NCBI GenBank assembly: GCA_963796565.1
Contig: CAWCMA010000008.1
Span: 186,001-250,000, forward strand
Origin: JAKAVN01 sp963796565
GTDB lineage: Bacteria; Desulfobacterota; Binatia; Binatales; Binataceae
Length of the DNA: 64,000 bases
Direction: 5' to 3'
Shown here: positions 28,757 through 37,022 of the stretch, one piece after another
Position numbering within the stretch: the first letter of the stretch is position 1
How the letters are laid out: every line of letters starts with the position of its first letter
Position numbers and translations under genes: made by a program
Notes under the pieces: generated by a model
Told to the model about the DNA's origin: nothing
Seen by the model: only the letters and a program-made list of their open reading frames with translations
Databases searched by the model: none

Positions 28757-30145
28757 CTACAGGTCGAGCAGTGCGCGGTAGAAGCGCACCGCCCCTTCAA
28801 CGTCGGAAAGAAAGTTGTGCTCGTTGGGCGCGTGAATCACTCCGGTCGACGGCCCCGGCCCGATCACCACTGGTTCGAGCCCTGCGGCGGCGTAAATTCC
28901 CGCCTCGGTGCATCCCGACTTCACGCCCGAGCCAAGCGCCAGCCCCGCGGCCGCCAGCGCGCCCATCGCGAACTCAACCGTCTCGCTCGCGGCCGCCGCG
29001 CGGAAGCCCGGATTGGCGCGTCTCTCGCTGAGCGCAACGGACATGCCCACTGCGCCGCGCGAAACTTCTTCGGCCACCCGCGCGACGGCCGCGCGGACCT
29101 CGTCCAGCGCGAGCCCGGGCGGCGGTCGTAACTCGAACTGCAGCGTCACAGAGCCAGACGCGGATCGGATGACGCCGGGATTGCAGGTCAGCGTCGGCGC
29201 CGCGTAATCGGGGTCGGCGCTGCCGCCGCTCTCGGCGTATTTCCTGAGCGCCGCGATGAAGCGGATCATCGTGGTGACAACCTCGGGCGGAATGATGTCC
29301 GCAATCGGTCCATCGAAGTCCGCGCCCTCGATCGCGCCGCCAATCAGAGAGTCGAGCGCGGCCTCGGTTGCGACCACGACGTCGCATCGCGCCGGCACCA
29401 CGTTGACTACGGTGCCGCCCGAGACCGCCACGAGGTTGAGCCTGAGATTGATCGCTATCGCCTCGAGCGCGACGTCGATCGCATTGACGCCCAGCGCCGG
29501 GGTGCTGGAATGGGCGGCTTTGCCGCCGAACGTCAGTCGTCGAGCCTGCATCTGCTCGTCAACCCGCAACGGCGCGAACCCGATCCTAAGCTCGAACGCA
29601 ATCATGCCCTTGTGCGCGGTGATGAGCTCCAGCCGCGACGGCTCACCCACGAAAGCCATCGCCCCCGCCGGCAGTAGCGCCGCCTCCACGAGTTCCCTCG
29701 CTCCGATAAGCCCACGCTCCTCGCCGAAGCTGCCGACCAGATAGACGTCGCTCCGCGGCGTGCCCACTGCCTTCAGTGCGAAGACCTTGGCGGCGAAGTC
29801 GAGCTTGGTGTCCGCGGCGCCCAGCCCGTAGATTCGATCACCGTCGACGCGCGCGACGAACGGGTCGCCGTCGCAAGCGGTCCATAGCTGCGGCGCGCCC
29901 GGCGGAACGGTGTCGAGATGGGTGTTGAGCACGATGGGTTTCAGCGATGAGTCGCGTCCGCGGATCGCCGCGACCAGATTCACCTGCTCGTCGCCCTCGT
30001 GCGTAGAGGGGATAAGGCGCGCGGCGATTCCGGCCGGCGCAAGCATTTCGGAAGCGCACAGCTCGGCTATCCGTCGCGTGCCCTCGGCCGTGATGCTGCG
30101 GCAGGCGATCAGCCGCCGGCAACATTCAAGCAGCGCTGTGTCCAT
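28757..30145 (-). CDS. M20 family metallopeptidase (ArgE/DapE/carboxypeptidase G2-like)
   Basis: 462 residues from the ATG at 30145; the frame is open 87 bases further but that would lie wholly inside ubiE. Metal-site motifs are complete: LNTHLDTVPPG (His and Asp), GLGAADTKLDFAAK (bridging Asp), FGEERGLIGA (catalytic Glu-Glu) and GEPSRLE, with a late His in IHAPNEHNF. The lid domain contains FGGKAAHSSTPALGVNAI. This family hydrolyses N-acyl amino acids or small peptides in the cytoplasm. The start overlaps the end of ubiE by 20 bases, so translation is probably coupled. Substrate uncertain. Confidence 0.9.
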   Translation of the reverse strand: MDTALLECCRRLIACRSITAEGTRRIAELCASEMLAPAGIAARLIPSTHEGDEQVNLVAAIRGRDSSLKPIVLNTHLDTVPPGAPQLWTACDGDPFVARVDGDRIYGLGAADTKLDFAAKVFALKAVGTPRSDVYLVGSFGEERGLIGARELVEAALLPAGAMAFVGEPSRLELITAHKGMIAFELRIGFAPLRVDEQMQARRLTFGGKAAHSSTPALGVNAIDVALEAIAINLRLNLVAVSGGTVVNVVPARCDVVVATEAALDSLIGGAIEGADFDGPIADIIPPEVVTTMIRFIAALRKYAESGGSADPDYAAPTLTCNPGVIRSASGSVTLQFELRPPPGLALDEVRAAVARVAEEVSRGAVGMSVALSERRANPGFRAAAASETVEFAMGALAAAGLALGSGVKSGCTEAGIYAAAGLEPVVIGPGPSTGVIHAPNEHNFLSDVEGAVRFYRALLDL

Positions 30146-30962
30146 CGCTCTCAATGCTCCCCTCGCGCCCAACGCTCTCGCTGCGGGCGGAGCGTTCGGA
30201 CGCATTCGGCTTGACGGCGTAGTGAATCGCAACCGTGCCGAAGCCGATCAGACGATAGCCGACTTCGCTGAGCCCTGCCGCACGCATGATCGCGGCCATC
30301 GTGTCGGCGTCGGGATGCGGGCGCAGCGACTGACCCAGCCATCGGTAGGCAAAGTAGTGGCCGCTTACCGCGCCGCCGAGCAATGGGACGATGCGTCCGA
30401 TGTAAAAGCCGAATAGCCCGTGCAGCGGGCCGCGCGGCGGAGTGAGGTCGAGACAGGCGAGCCGTCCGCCCGGCTTGAGTACGCGTCCGAGTTCGCCGAA
30501 GGCCGCGGGCAAGTCGCTCACGTTGCGCAACATGAAGCCGTTGACGATGCAATCGAAAGTCTCGTCATGAAACGGCAGGCGGGTGGTATCGCCGGTGACG
30601 AAGGCGATCTTGCCGGCGGCACCGGTCCGTGCAGCCTTGCCGATCGCAGCGGTCAGCATGTCGGCGCAGAAGTCGGCGCCGACCACGCCGCGCGCACCCT
30701 GGCGTGCGAGCTCGAGCGCGAGGTCGCCGGTGCCGGTTGCGATGTCGAGCGCGAAACCGCCGGACGGCCGCACTATCGCGGCCGTCTCGCGGCGCCATCG
30801 CCGGTCGAGTCCCATCGTCATCAGGCGGTTGACGAGGTCATAGCGCGGCACGATGCGCGCGAACATCGCGCGCACGAACGCGGCCTTGCCGGCGGCGCCG
30901 CCGGGCAATTTCCTTTCCGCGGCCGAAAGATCGTCGACGCTGTGGTGCGGCGAGTTGGTCAT
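30126..30962 (-). CDS. ubiE: demethylmenaquinone/2-polyprenyl-benzoquinol methyltransferase (UbiE/MenG)
   Basis: 278 residues. Family signatures: MFARIVPRYDLVNRLMTMGL near residue 33, motif I FALDIATGTGDLALELA, DETFDCIVNGFMLRNVSDLP and RVLKPGGRLACLDLTPP. It C-methylates the quinone ring in menaquinone or ubiquinone synthesis at the membrane surface; without other men or ubi genes in the window the quinone cannot be decided. The last 30 residues are polar and atypical. It precedes the overlapping M20 gene, and a 16-bp perfect inverted repeat lies just before its ATG. Confidence 0.95.
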   Translation of the reverse strand: MTNSPHHSVDDLSAAERKLPGGAAGKAAFVRAMFARIVPRYDLVNRLMTMGLDRRWRRETAAIVRPSGGFALDIATGTGDLALELARQGARGVVGADFCADMLTAAIGKAARTGAAGKIAFVTGDTTRLPFHDETFDCIVNGFMLRNVSDLPAAFGELGRVLKPGGRLACLDLTPPRGPLHGLFGFYIGRIVPLLGGAVSGHYFAYRWLGQSLRPHPDADTMAAIMRAAGLSEVGYRLIGFGTVAIHYAVKPNASERSARSESVGREGSIESDGHSAA

Positions 30963-30980
30963 GCGTGGAGCGGCTCAGGG

Positions 30981-31017
30981 CCGGGGACGCGCGCCGTAAA
31001 TCGGCGCGCGTCCCCGG
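30981..31017. repeat. perfect 16-bp inverted repeat upstream of ubiE
   Basis: CCGGGGACGCGCGCCG (30981-30996), loop TAAAT, then its exact complement (31002-31017). It lies 18 bases before the ubiE ATG. No T tract follows on either strand, so it may be an attenuating hairpin in the ubiE leader or a protein site. Confidence 0.8.
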
Positions 31018-31077
31018 CGCGAAGCTCTAGCAAAGAAGGTAGGGAATTGACGCTTCGCACTCAACCGGTGAGGGCCG

Positions 31078-31123
31078 CGCAGGGTGGGATGCGACGGCGT
31101 GAGCCGTAGCATCCCATCCTGCG
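31078..31123. repeat. 21-bp near-perfect inverted repeat with GTGA loop
   Basis: Arms 31078-31098 and 31103-31123 match at 19 of 21 positions around a four-base GTGA loop (a GNRA tetraloop when read on plus). It lies 55 bases after the kinase stop and is the second of three hairpins in this gap. Confidence 0.8.
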
Positions 31124-31139
31124 TGGGTTTGATGCGGAG

Positions 31140-31177
31140 GCCGGGGCGGCCGCGCAGCGCGCGCGGACAGCCCCGGC
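31140..31177. repeat. GC inverted repeat abutting kinase stop
   Basis: GCCGGGGC at 31140-31147 pairs with GCCCCGGC at 31170-31177; an inner GCGC pairing is possible. It ends at the base before the kinase stop codon and may help end that transcript, although there is no T run. Confidence 0.6.
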
Positions 31178-33925
31178 TCAGTGCGAGACGCCGTCGACGC
31201 GCGTATGCGCGCGCGACGGTGCCGAGGGCGCGGCCGAGGTGGCTGGCGCGCGCTTGGCCGCGCCGGCCGCGACGAGCGCGAGCGTTTCGTCGATCGCCGC
31301 GAGCAGCGTCGCCTTGCGTACGGGCTTGGCGATGTGCGTGTTGCACCCCGCCTCGAAGGCGCGACGGATGTCATCGTCGAGCGTCGAGGCGGTGAGCGCC
31401 AGGATCGGCGTTGCGGGCCGGTGATGCTTGGCCTCCCAGACGCGGATGGTGCGCGCCGCCGTGTAGCCGTCCATCACCGGCATCTGGATGTCCATCAGGA
31501 CCAGGTCGTAGCGGCCGAGGATGAATTTCTCGACCGCAATTTTGCCGTTTTCCGCGGTTTCGACCTGGTAAGGGAAGCGTTTGAAGTAAGCTGCGATCAG
31601 CAGACGATTATCCGGCGAGTCCTCGGCGAGTAGGATATGCAAGGGCCGCGCGGCGGAGGTGGGAGCGGATTGCGCAGGCGTAGGCGACGGCGCGGTCAGC
31701 GCCGAGGCCGCGTCCTCGCGATGAATTTGCGCGGGCGCGACCGCGTGCTTGAGACTTTGCGCGGCGCGTGAAATCACCTTGAGCAGATCGGAGCGGCGCA
31801 CGGGCTTGAGCAGATGATTCTGGAAGCCGAGGCGGCGCACGCGCGCTAGCTTGGAGTTCAGATCGTCGGTGGTCAGCATCGGGATGATCATTGCCGCGCC
31901 GCAAGCGCATCCCTCCTTGGCCAGACGCTCGATTTGCTCGATTCCTGGCATCTGGCAGTCGCCGAACACGAGGTCGAATGGCCGTCCGAAGCGCAGCGCT
32001 TCGCCCAGGGCCGCGATCGTCTCCTGGACCGTGGCCGCCTCTTCAACCGTTGCGCCGTAATGGCCGAGCGTCTCGACGAAGATGCGCCGGTTGGTGGCGT
32101 TGCGATCGGCTACCAGGGCGCGCAGGCCGTGCAGGTCGTAGGTTGGGATGGCTTCGCGCACAGTGTTGGATACCTCCAGCGGCACGGTGAAATGAAACGT
32201 GCTGCCCTTGCGGGGCTCGCTCTCGACTCCGATCTGCCCGCCCATCAGTGTCACCAGCCGCGCCGCGATTGGCAGGCCGAGCCCGCTGCCGCCGTATTTG
32301 CGCGTGTCGGAGGAGTCGGCCTGGGTGAAGTTGGAAAAGATCGCGCCGAGCTTCGCCGGCTCGATTCCGATTCCGGTGTCGGCGACCGAGAAACGCACGA
32401 CGCCGGCCTTGGTGTCGTTTTCGGCGGTGACCGTCAGCTCGACTGCGCCCAGTTCGGTGAATTTGATCGCGTTGCCGAGCAGATTCATCAGCACCTGGCG
32501 CAGCCTGAGCGGATCCCCCGACCACCGCAGCGGCGTGCCGGGCGCAATCCGCGCCACCAGTTCAAGACCCTTGCCATGCGAGCGCACGGCGAGCGTTTCG
32601 ATGGTCTTCTCGACCAGGTCGCCGAGGTCGAATTCAGATTCTTCCAGTTGCAGGCGGCCGCTCTCAACCCTGGCCAGGTCGAGGATATCGTCGAGCAGGG
32701 CGAGCAACGTGCCACCGTTGAAACGCATGATGTCGAGATAGCGGTGCTGGTCGGCCTCCAGGCTGGTTTCCGACAGCACTTCGGCCATGCCGAGGATGGC
32801 GTTCATCGGCGTGCGGATCTCGTGCGACATGCTGGAGAGGAACTCGGATTTGGCGCGTGAGGCAATGAGCGCCTCCTCGCGCGCCGCGACCAGTTCGTCC
32901 TGGGTGTGCTTGAGGGCGGCGATGTCGCGCGCCATCGTGATCGCGCATAGCTCGCCGTCAAGCTCGACGGTCGAGCCCGAGAGAAGAAACGGCGCCAGTG
33001 TGCCGTGGCGATTGCGTACCTCGGCTTCCATGTTGCGCAGAATGCCTTTGGCTTTCAGCTCGCGAAGAAAATGGCGGCCTTGCTCTTTGTTTCCCCACAC
33101 CGGCAGTTTGCCGTGGCGAGCGGTGAGGGCCTCTTCGCGAGTGTAGCCGGTGACTCGGGTGAACTCGCTGTTGACCTCGATAGTGCGGCCGTCGACCAGG
33201 CTGAAGATCACGATCGCGTCGCTGGTCGACTCGAAGATTTTACGCGACTTGGCCTCGCTGTCGGCGGTCCGCCGCTCGCTCTGCGCCAGCGCCTCGTAGC
33301 GCGTGGTCAGGCGGCTTCGATAGAGACCGGTCAGATGCGCCGCCAACTGAGCGATTGTCACGCCGGTCAGCATCCCCAGCCAGCGCAAGTGGACGTACGG
33401 ATCCTGCGCCGCTATCAGCGCTTCGTCGGCGGCGAATGCGGCTAACGCAAAAATGTTCAGCGCCGCTTGCCAGCCTTCGCCCCATGGGATCAGGCAGCCG
33501 GTCCCGGTCGAAAACAGCAGCGCCACGATGAACAGAGGGACGTCTTCATGACGGATAACGTTGATCGCGGCTGTGCCACCGATAACCGCCCAGCACATCA
33601 CCAGCACGGTTACCCGCCAGTAGCCTGCCAGCCGGGCGTTAAAGCTGATACCGAACGCAAGGCCGACAACCCCGATGTTGAACAGGTGCAAGCCAGCCGT
33701 CGCGGAGCGGTAGTCAGGGGAGGTTAGTTCGTTGAAGAGATACGCCGACTGAAAGACAATTATCACCGCCGCACTGACACGGAGCATCAGGGCGCCCCAG
33801 TCGTCGTTGTTGATCGTCAACAACTCGGTAAGGCTAGCCGACCGTGTGGCGGGCGTCTCAGCCGCCGCGTGTGGAGTCGAGCCGTTGCGCGAGCGCGGCC
33901 AGCGCATTTCTGTAGCAAGTCCCAT
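31178..33925 (-). CDS. membrane hybrid histidine kinase (PAS-HisKA-HATPase-REC-REC)
   Basis: About 915 residues from the ATG at 33925 (a TTG at 33967 or ATG at 33907 are possible). About six membrane helices occupy the first 215 residues. A PAS domain follows (IFESTSDAIVIFSLVDGRTI). The phospho-acceptor His is in SHEIRTPMNAILGMAEVL near residue 367. ATP-binding boxes are DTGIGIEPAKLG and GSGLGLPIAARLV. The first receiver carries Asp in FGDCQMPG and the second Asp in LVLMDIQMPVMDG. No HPt domain or cognate response regulator is in the window. The signal is unknown. A 13-bp palindrome lies upstream. Confidence 0.92.
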   Translation of the reverse strand: MGLATEMRWPRSRNGSTPHAAAETPATRSASLTELLTINNDDWGALMLRVSAAVIIVFQSAYLFNELTSPDYRSATAGLHLFNIGVVGLAFGISFNARLAGYWRVTVLVMCWAVIGGTAAINVIRHEDVPLFIVALLFSTGTGCLIPWGEGWQAALNIFALAAFAADEALIAAQDPYVHLRWLGMLTGVTIAQLAAHLTGLYRSRLTTRYEALAQSERRTADSEAKSRKIFESTSDAIVIFSLVDGRTIEVNSEFTRVTGYTREEALTARHGKLPVWGNKEQGRHFLRELKAKGILRNMEAEVRNRHGTLAPFLLSGSTVELDGELCAITMARDIAALKHTQDELVAAREEALIASRAKSEFLSSMSHEIRTPMNAILGMAEVLSETSLEADQHRYLDIMRFNGGTLLALLDDILDLARVESGRLQLEESEFDLGDLVEKTIETLAVRSHGKGLELVARIAPGTPLRWSGDPLRLRQVLMNLLGNAIKFTELGAVELTVTAENDTKAGVVRFSVADTGIGIEPAKLGAIFSNFTQADSSDTRKYGGSGLGLPIAARLVTLMGGQIGVESEPRKGSTFHFTVPLEVSNTVREAIPTYDLHGLRALVADRNATNRRIFVETLGHYGATVEEAATVQETIAALGEALRFGRPFDLVFGDCQMPGIEQIERLAKEGCACGAAMIIPMLTTDDLNSKLARVRRLGFQNHLLKPVRRSDLLKVISRAAQSLKHAVAPAQIHREDAASALTAPSPTPAQSAPTSAARPLHILLAEDSPDNRLLIAAYFKRFPYQVETAENGKIAVEKFILGRYDLVLMDIQMPVMDGYTAARTIRVWEAKHHRPATPILALTASTLDDDIRRAFEAGCNTHIAKPVRKATLLAAIDETLALVAAGAAKRAPATSAAPSAPSRAHTRVDGVSH

Positions 33926-34043
33926 CGCATCCGCCACGGCCAATGTGGCGGACACAAAATAGAGCAAAAGCGATGCCCGGCCGGAGCGCTAGGCTAGGGA
34001 CAGAATAGATGTGCGGAGGAGGGCGATATCGACGAATGATACA

Positions 34044-34073
34044 AACACAGTGTCACCAAAGTGACACTGTGTT
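34044..34073. promoter_or_regulatory. operator-like perfect palindrome upstream of the histidine kinase
   Basis: AACACAGTGTCAC (34044-34056), CAAA, then the exact complement (34061-34073). Read as a CRP/FNR-type site it is TGTCA-N6-TGACA. It lies about 120 bases before the kinase ATG and 36 bases after the stop of the RidA-like gene. Neither strand has a T run typical of a terminator, so an operator is favoured, though a hairpin terminator for the upstream gene is possible. Confidence 0.55.
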
Positions 34074-34108
34074 AAAGTCGAACAACTGTACCGTGCGCGA
34101 GGCAGCGC

Positions 34109-34867
34109 TCAGGGCGTGAGCACGAGTTCCTGCCGCGCCGCGTAGCCGTCGATTTCGAGCTCCAGCCCGACCACCGGCGGCCGCGCGTAATGCCATCGGA
34201 TACCACGATTTGCCGCCGTTCCCAGAGCTGGCAGTAGTTGGCTAGCGAACAGCGGATGCAGGTCGTGAACCGTGTAGAGGTTCACCGCCGAGGCCTCGCT
34301 CCATCCAAGCTTCATCTCGCTCAAAAGACCGCCGAGGGCTTCGAGGATGCACGCGTTCTTGCGCCGCAGCCCCTCGAGCGAGACGTCGCCTGCCGCGACC
34401 ACTTCTCTTTTTCCGCCTTCGCGCGACGCCACCTCGGGCACGCCCGCGAGCACGAAGCCCGGCCGCGCCGCGCCCACAGCCGGCGCCGTATAGTAGAAGC
34501 CGTAGAGCGAGGGCTCGGCGACCGGACTCGCGGCCGGGGCGACGTTGGTGCGCGCGACCGGGTTTAGTCCGTCGATCATCAGGCCCCACGCCGCCAGGCG
34601 CTCGATATATGGGCGGTTGAATTCGTCGAAGCCCGCCGGCGTGAGGGCCGCGGCGATTCGCAGTTCAATACCACATACGGCGTTGATCGGGCGGCCGACG
34701 TCGCGCAGATGGCCCTCGATGAGCCCGTAGCCGTCGGCCAGCCGGGCCAGCGGTTTGAAGGTCGCGTGCACGATTTCGAAGCCGGGATTGGCCAGGGCGC
34801 CTGACGAAAAGGGCGCGCCGTAGCCGCGGACGAATTTGTAATTTCCTTTGGCATTGTCGAGCAGCAT
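34109..34867 (-). CDS. RidA/YjgF-superfamily-like protein, unassigned
   Basis: 252 residues from the ATG at 34867, selected for AAAGGAG upstream; the frame is open further. The C-terminal half has the look of the RidA fold: RRKNACILEALGGLLSEMKL, WSEASAVNLYTVHDLHPLFA, then GIRWHYARPPVVGLELEIDG. The N-terminal half (FEIVHATFKPLARLADGYGL; FNRPYIERLAAWG) resembles a second, diverged copy of the fold. RidA proteins deaminate reactive imines; the conserved Arg typical of deaminases cannot be assigned with certainty. Monocistronic by context. Confidence 0.65.
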   Translation of the reverse strand: MLLDNAKGNYKFVRGYGAPFSSGALANPGFEIVHATFKPLARLADGYGLIEGHLRDVGRPINAVCGIELRIAAALTPAGFDEFNRPYIERLAAWGLMIDGLNPVARTNVAPAASPVAEPSLYGFYYTAPAVGAARPGFVLAGVPEVASREGGKREVVAAGDVSLEGLRRKNACILEALGGLLSEMKLGWSEASAVNLYTVHDLHPLFASQLLPALGTAANRGIRWHYARPPVVGLELEIDGYAARQELVLTP

Positions 34868-35133
34868 CGTTCGCGCTCTCCTTTGATCATGGTGCACCGG
34901 TGCGGCACACGGATTGCCGCGCGGGGCCATTATCGCGCGCCGGCGGCGCCCGAGTGAAACGCAATCGCGCAGTTTCGTGTCTTTCTCCTGCACTTTACGA
35001 CTTGAGCGGGAAACTGGCCGTCTGGAAAAATGGCAGCAGACTGCGCTACATAATAGGAGGCCTCCGCGAACCGTGACGGCACTGCGGCCGTACTCGGATA
35101 TCGATGGCGGCCAACAATACAGAGGAGAACGCC

Positions 35134-36255
35134 ATGCACGTAGGCTACGGAGCAGCTTTCCAGAATCCTAACAACGCACTTTCAGACACCGAGGTTTACC
35201 GCAACGAATTGCGGCTTGCCGAGATGGCCGAGCCACTCGGATTCGACTCGGTCTGGTCGGTCGAGCATCACTTCGACGACTACACGATGTGCCCCGACGT
35301 CCTGCAGTTTCTGTCGTACATGGCGGGCAAAACCAAGCATGTGAAGCTGGGCTCGATGGTGGTGGTGCTGCCCTGGCACGATCCGATTCGGGTCGCCGAG
35401 CAGGCTTCGATGCTCGACCATCTCTCCAACGGACGCTTCATCCTGGGCCTCGGCCGCGGTCTTGCGCGAATCGAGTACGAGGGCTTCCGCCTCGATCAGA
35501 ATGAGGGCCGCAATCTCTTCGTCGAGTATGCCGAGCTGGTGCTCAACGCGCTCGAGAAGGGCTACATGGAAGGCGGCCGCCACATCAATCAGCCCCGGCG
35601 CGACATCCGGCCCTTCCCGGCCCGTTCGTTTCGTGGCCGCAGCTATGCCGCGGCGGTCTCGCCCGAGTCGATGCCAATCATGGCGCGGCTCGGCGTCGGC
35701 GTGCTGGTGATTCCGCAGAAGCCGTGGGACGCGGTCAAGAAGGATTTCGAGGTCTACCACAAGGTTTGGCGCGAGGTTAACAATAGCGAGCCGCCGCGGC
35801 CGCTCTCGGGCGGGTTCATCTTCGTTGACGAGGACCGCAGCCGCGCGCAAGAGCTGGGGATGAAGTACATCACCGATTACTACCACACGGCGATGAAGCA
35901 CTATGAGATGACCTCGGAGAAATTCGGCCAGAACAAGAGCTACGAGTTCTATAGCGGGGTCAGCAAATATATCGCGCGCCATGGGATGGACAACGCGGCC
36001 AAGGATTTCGCCGCGCTGATGCCTTTCGGGACGCCGGCCGAAGTGCTCGAGAAGCTCAAGTTCATGCAGGAGACGATCGATAACAACGGCCTCCTGGGCA
36101 ACTTCAGCTACGCCGGGATGCCGTTCGACGAAGCCGAGCGCAACATCAAGTGCTTCGCCAAGCACGTGATGCCCGAGCTCCAGAAATGGAAGACCGCGCC
36201 GCTGCCGGAGCCGGCGGAACTCAAGCTCCCGGTGGAGCCGGCCCGCGCCGCGTAA
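35134..36255 (+). CDS. LLM-class flavin-dependent oxidoreductase (bacterial luciferase-like monooxygenase)
   Basis: 373 residues from the ATG at 35134, preceded by GAGGAGA. Luciferase-like barrel motifs: LAEMAEPLGFDSVWSVEHHF, KLGSMVVVLPWHDPIRVAEQ, LDHLSNGRFILGLGRG and PFGTPAEVLEKLKFM. Such enzymes use FMNH2 or F420H2 and oxygen to hydroxylate or cleave substrates. It is followed by a hairpin and then by the hydroquinone dioxygenase genes on the same strand. It could supply the ring-cleavage substrate by oxygenating an aromatic precursor, but nothing in the sequence fixes the substrate. Confidence 0.9.
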   Translation: MHVGYGAAFQNPNNALSDTEVYRNELRLAEMAEPLGFDSVWSVEHHFDDYTMCPDVLQFLSYMAGKTKHVKLGSMVVVLPWHDPIRVAEQASMLDHLSNGRFILGLGRGLARIEYEGFRLDQNEGRNLFVEYAELVLNALEKGYMEGGRHINQPRRDIRPFPARSFRGRSYAAAVSPESMPIMARLGVGVLVIPQKPWDAVKKDFEVYHKVWREVNNSEPPRPLSGGFIFVDEDRSRAQELGMKYITDYYHTAMKHYEMTSEKFGQNKSYEFYSGVSKYIARHGMDNAAKDFAALMPFGTPAEVLEKLKFMQETIDNNGLLGNFSYAGMPFDEAERNIKCFAKHVMPELQKWKTAPLPEPAELKLPVEPARAA

Positions 36256-36282
36256 ACTGCCGCGATATTCATCTCCAGACTT

Positions 36283-36315
36283 GGAAGGGGGCGATTCATC
36301 GAATCGCCCCCTTCC
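36283..36315 (+). terminator. hairpin terminator after LLM oxidoreductase gene
   Basis: A perfect 15-bp stem (36283-36297 with 36301-36315) with loop ATC, followed by TCTTATT. The stem is strong and the U tract weak, so termination may be partial. It separates the oxidoreductase from the hap genes, which probably have their own promoter in the next 130 bases. Confidence 0.7.
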
Positions 36316-36447
36316 TCTTATTCAGCAGCTATGGTTTATGCGGGTTGGCATCGATTGCGACAAAGTGCTACGGATGCCTTCAGCTTACGCAATGCCCTAT
36401 TGTCCGCGACGCTGATAAAGCAACGCGATGCGGAGGATCAACGCGAC

Positions 36448-36984
36448 ATGCAAGATCCGCAAGATCTGAAAAATCCGAAAGATCCGAAAATGATGCGGCG
36501 CGGGACGCGCTTCGGTTCGCTCGAGCATTACGAAAAGGGCGGCGTCGAGGTCATCAACGACGACCCCCGCAACTACGCTTTCTCGAACATCTTCGAAGTG
36601 GCGTCGAAATCCGAGCCCTACGAGAAAGTCGCGGTCGGCAAGAATCTGAAGTACGTGCTCGAAGCGATACGGGCCGAAGGCACCTCGCCCTGGTATACCG
36701 CCTCGCACGACGAGTCGGCAATCATCATGGACGGCGAAGTCGAGATTCGGCTCGTCAAGCTCGATACGCCTGCCGTGGCCAACGAGCACGAGGGGACCAC
36801 GATGCTGGAGGGGACGCCCAAGGGCAAGCGGATGGGCTACATCGTGGCGCGGCGCGGCCACATGGCGCTGCTGCCCAAAGGCGCCGCGTACCAGTTCCAC
36901 GCGGCCAAGCCGGGTGTGATCCTGCTCCAGAGCGTGGTTGGCGATCTCACGCTCGAGCGCTGGCGCGACATCTGTCAAAAGTAG
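36448..36984 (+). CDS. hapC: hydroquinone 1,2-dioxygenase small (alpha) subunit, HapC-like
   Basis: 178 residues from the ATG at 36448, preceded by GGAGG at 11 bases; an earlier ATG (36331) would add 39 unrelated residues. The sequence follows the small subunit of two-component hydroquinone dioxygenase: GSLEHYEKGGVEVINDDP, YAFSNIFEVASKSEPYEKVA, SPWYTASHDESAIIMDGEVE and RRGHMALLPKGAAYQFHA. It is a cupin-like partner of the large subunit encoded 38 bases downstream. The complex cleaves hydroquinone to 4-hydroxymuconic semialdehyde using Fe(II) and O2. Confidence 0.88.
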   Translation: MQDPQDLKNPKDPKMMRRGTRFGSLEHYEKGGVEVINDDPRNYAFSNIFEVASKSEPYEKVAVGKNLKYVLEAIRAEGTSPWYTASHDESAIIMDGEVEIRLVKLDTPAVANEHEGTTMLEGTPKGKRMGYIVARRGHMALLPKGAAYQFHAAKPGVILLQSVVGDLTLERWRDICQK

Positions 36985-37022
36985 CTACCGAGGCGAGATG
37001 AAGTGGCCAGGAGGACTGAGTA

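Noticed and set aside
36331..36447. Upstream ATG at 36331 as the start of HapC
   Set aside because: The 39 added residues do not resemble HapC and the internal ATG at 36448 has a GGAGG site.
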